Positions 20,427 through 20,992 of a stretch of 20,992 bases of DNA are shown piece after piece. Where the stretch lies: contig JBBRXG010000051.1 in assembly GCA_038248655.1 (NCBI GenBank), positions 1-20,992 on the forward strand. Direction: 5' to 3'. This DNA is from DATBLE01 sp038248655. Lineage in GTDB: Bacteria > Actinomycetota > Thermoleophilia > Gaiellales > Gaiellaceae. Each line of letters starts with the position of its first letter. Positions within the stretch are counted from its first letter, which is position 1. The position numbers and the translations under genes were made by a program. Under the pieces are notes generated by a model. That model was given only the letters and a program-made list of their open reading frames with translations, was not told where the DNA came from and searched no databases.

Positions 20427-20992
20427 TGGCCGAGCAAGGCACGATCACCGATCGCGAGCAGCACGCCCTCGACCTGATCGAGCGCGTCCGGTCGCGGCCG
20501 GCCTCGTTCAAGGACGCGCGCGTGACGATGGCGCACGGAGCGGGCGGGAAGGCGAGCCGCACCCTGATCGAGGGTCTGCTCGTCCCGACGCTCGCCTCGC
20601 CCACCCTGGTCGAGCTCGGCGACGCCGGCGGCCTCGCGGTCGACGGCCTCGAGCTTGCTCTCACCACCGACAGCTTCGTCGTCAAGCCGCTCCGCTTCCC
20701 CGGCGGCTCGATCGGCGAGCTGGCCGTGAACGGGACCGTCAACGACCTGGCCGTCAGCGGCGCGCGACCCCTTGCGCTGACGCTGTCGCTCGTGCTCGAG
20801 GAAGGCCTGTCGGCGGAGGAGCTGACCGCCGAGGTGGAGGCGATCGCCGCGGCGTCGGCCGCGGCCGACGTGGAGGTCGTCGCCGGCGACACGAAGGTAG
20901 TCGAGCGCGGCAAGTGCCACGGCATGAACCAAACGACGACCGGGCTGGGCCCCCCCGAACCGCCCCCCGCGCGCACGCCCAGGGCGAACCCC
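20426..20992 (+). CDS. hypE: HypE (partial), carbamoyl dehydratase; cut by window end
   Basis: HypE (AIR-synthase/PurM-like) accepts the carbamoyl group from HypF on a C-terminal cysteine and dehydrates it to thiocyanate, the source of the CN ligands. The first 189 codons are present. They show the characteristic MAHGAGGK loop near residue 36, LTTDSFVVKPLRFPGGSIGELAVNGTVNDLAVSGA in consecutive blocks, and VVAGDTKVVERGK. The C-terminal half and catalytic cysteine lie outside the window. The GTG at 20426 shares its first base with the hypD TAG, so the frame starts before the hypD stop is complete. The last 25 codons after the DTKVVERGK motif read less like the family than the rest and are proline-rich, so base-call quality near the end is doubtful. 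Confidence 0.92.
   Translation, partial: MAEQGTITDREQHALDLIERVRSRPASFKDARVTMAHGAGGKASRTLIEGLLVPTLASPTLVELGDAGGLAVDGLELALTTDSFVVKPLRFPGGSIGELAVNGTVNDLAVSGARPLALTLSLVLEEGLSAEELTAEVEAIAAASAAADVEVVAGDTKVVERGKCHGMNQTTTGLGPPEPPPARTPRANP

Noticed and set aside
1..20992. CRISPR array, tRNA or rRNA genes
   Set aside because: No regularly spaced direct repeats and no cloverleaf or rRNA signatures were recognised when reading the sequence; a dedicated tRNA search was not possible here.

Overview
The window looks like chromosome from a high-GC actinobacterium. It is dense with GTG starts, four-base stop/start overlaps and TANNNT -10 boxes lying 6-7 nt ahead of start codons. A Thermoleophilia-like lineage (Gaiellales or Solirubrobacterales) is my inference from the gene mix: Rex beside a DUF836 glutaredoxin, a YbdK-type carboxylate-amine ligase, a K+-independent H+-pyrophosphatase, and paired HypC proteins. 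No rRNA, tRNA, CRISPR array, insertion sequence or phage gene was seen.

Bases 1-7509. A secreted protein of unknown function comes first. It is followed by a tightly overlapping operon of uracil-DNA glycosylase, tsaE, tsaB and rimI. The t6A tRNA-modification set (tsaE/tsaB/tsaD, with rimI) is split by an antisense XPF/ERCC4-type nuclease gene of clearly lower GC. tsaD lies just beyond it, behind a perfect 11-bp hairpin that ends in its TTG start codon. A large exported subtilisin-like protease overlaps the end of tsaD.

Bases 7510-12764. A glutamate dehydrogenase with its own promoter is followed by a glutaredoxin-like protein and the NADH-sensing repressor Rex. A perfect 14-bp inverted repeat covers both the dehydrogenase stop and the glutaredoxin start. 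After a hairpin-rich gap come a GT4 glycosyltransferase, a YbdK/GCS2-type carboxylate-amine ligase and a small DUF1844-like protein.

Bases 12765-14899. A membrane H+-pumping pyrophosphatase (hppA) has its own promoter and 5' leader. Its stop codon shares the palindrome CTAG with the stop of the convergent hypF.

Bases 14896-20992. This is a [NiFe]-hydrogenase maturation and nickel-supply locus. On the minus strand lie a Fur/Nur-like regulator and hypF; on the plus strand lie a NiCoT nickel permease and then hypC, a second HypC/HupF-like gene, hypD and hypE (cut by the window end). HypF and HypE make the cyanide ligands, HypC and HypD assemble the Fe(CN)2CO unit, and the permease would supply nickel. 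No hydrogenase structural gene, hypA or hypB is in view. The Fur-like gene carries an in-frame amber codon that removes its second CxxC zinc motif, yet the frame continues for 22 more recognisable residues to a stop 4 nt before hypF.

The observations I would follow up first are the amber-interrupted regulator, the low-GC XPF nuclease inside the t6A operon, the two hairpins lying on start codons (tsaD and the glutaredoxin), the C-terminal QLGLF clamp-binding motif on the glycosylase, and the CxxC-bearing second HypC.
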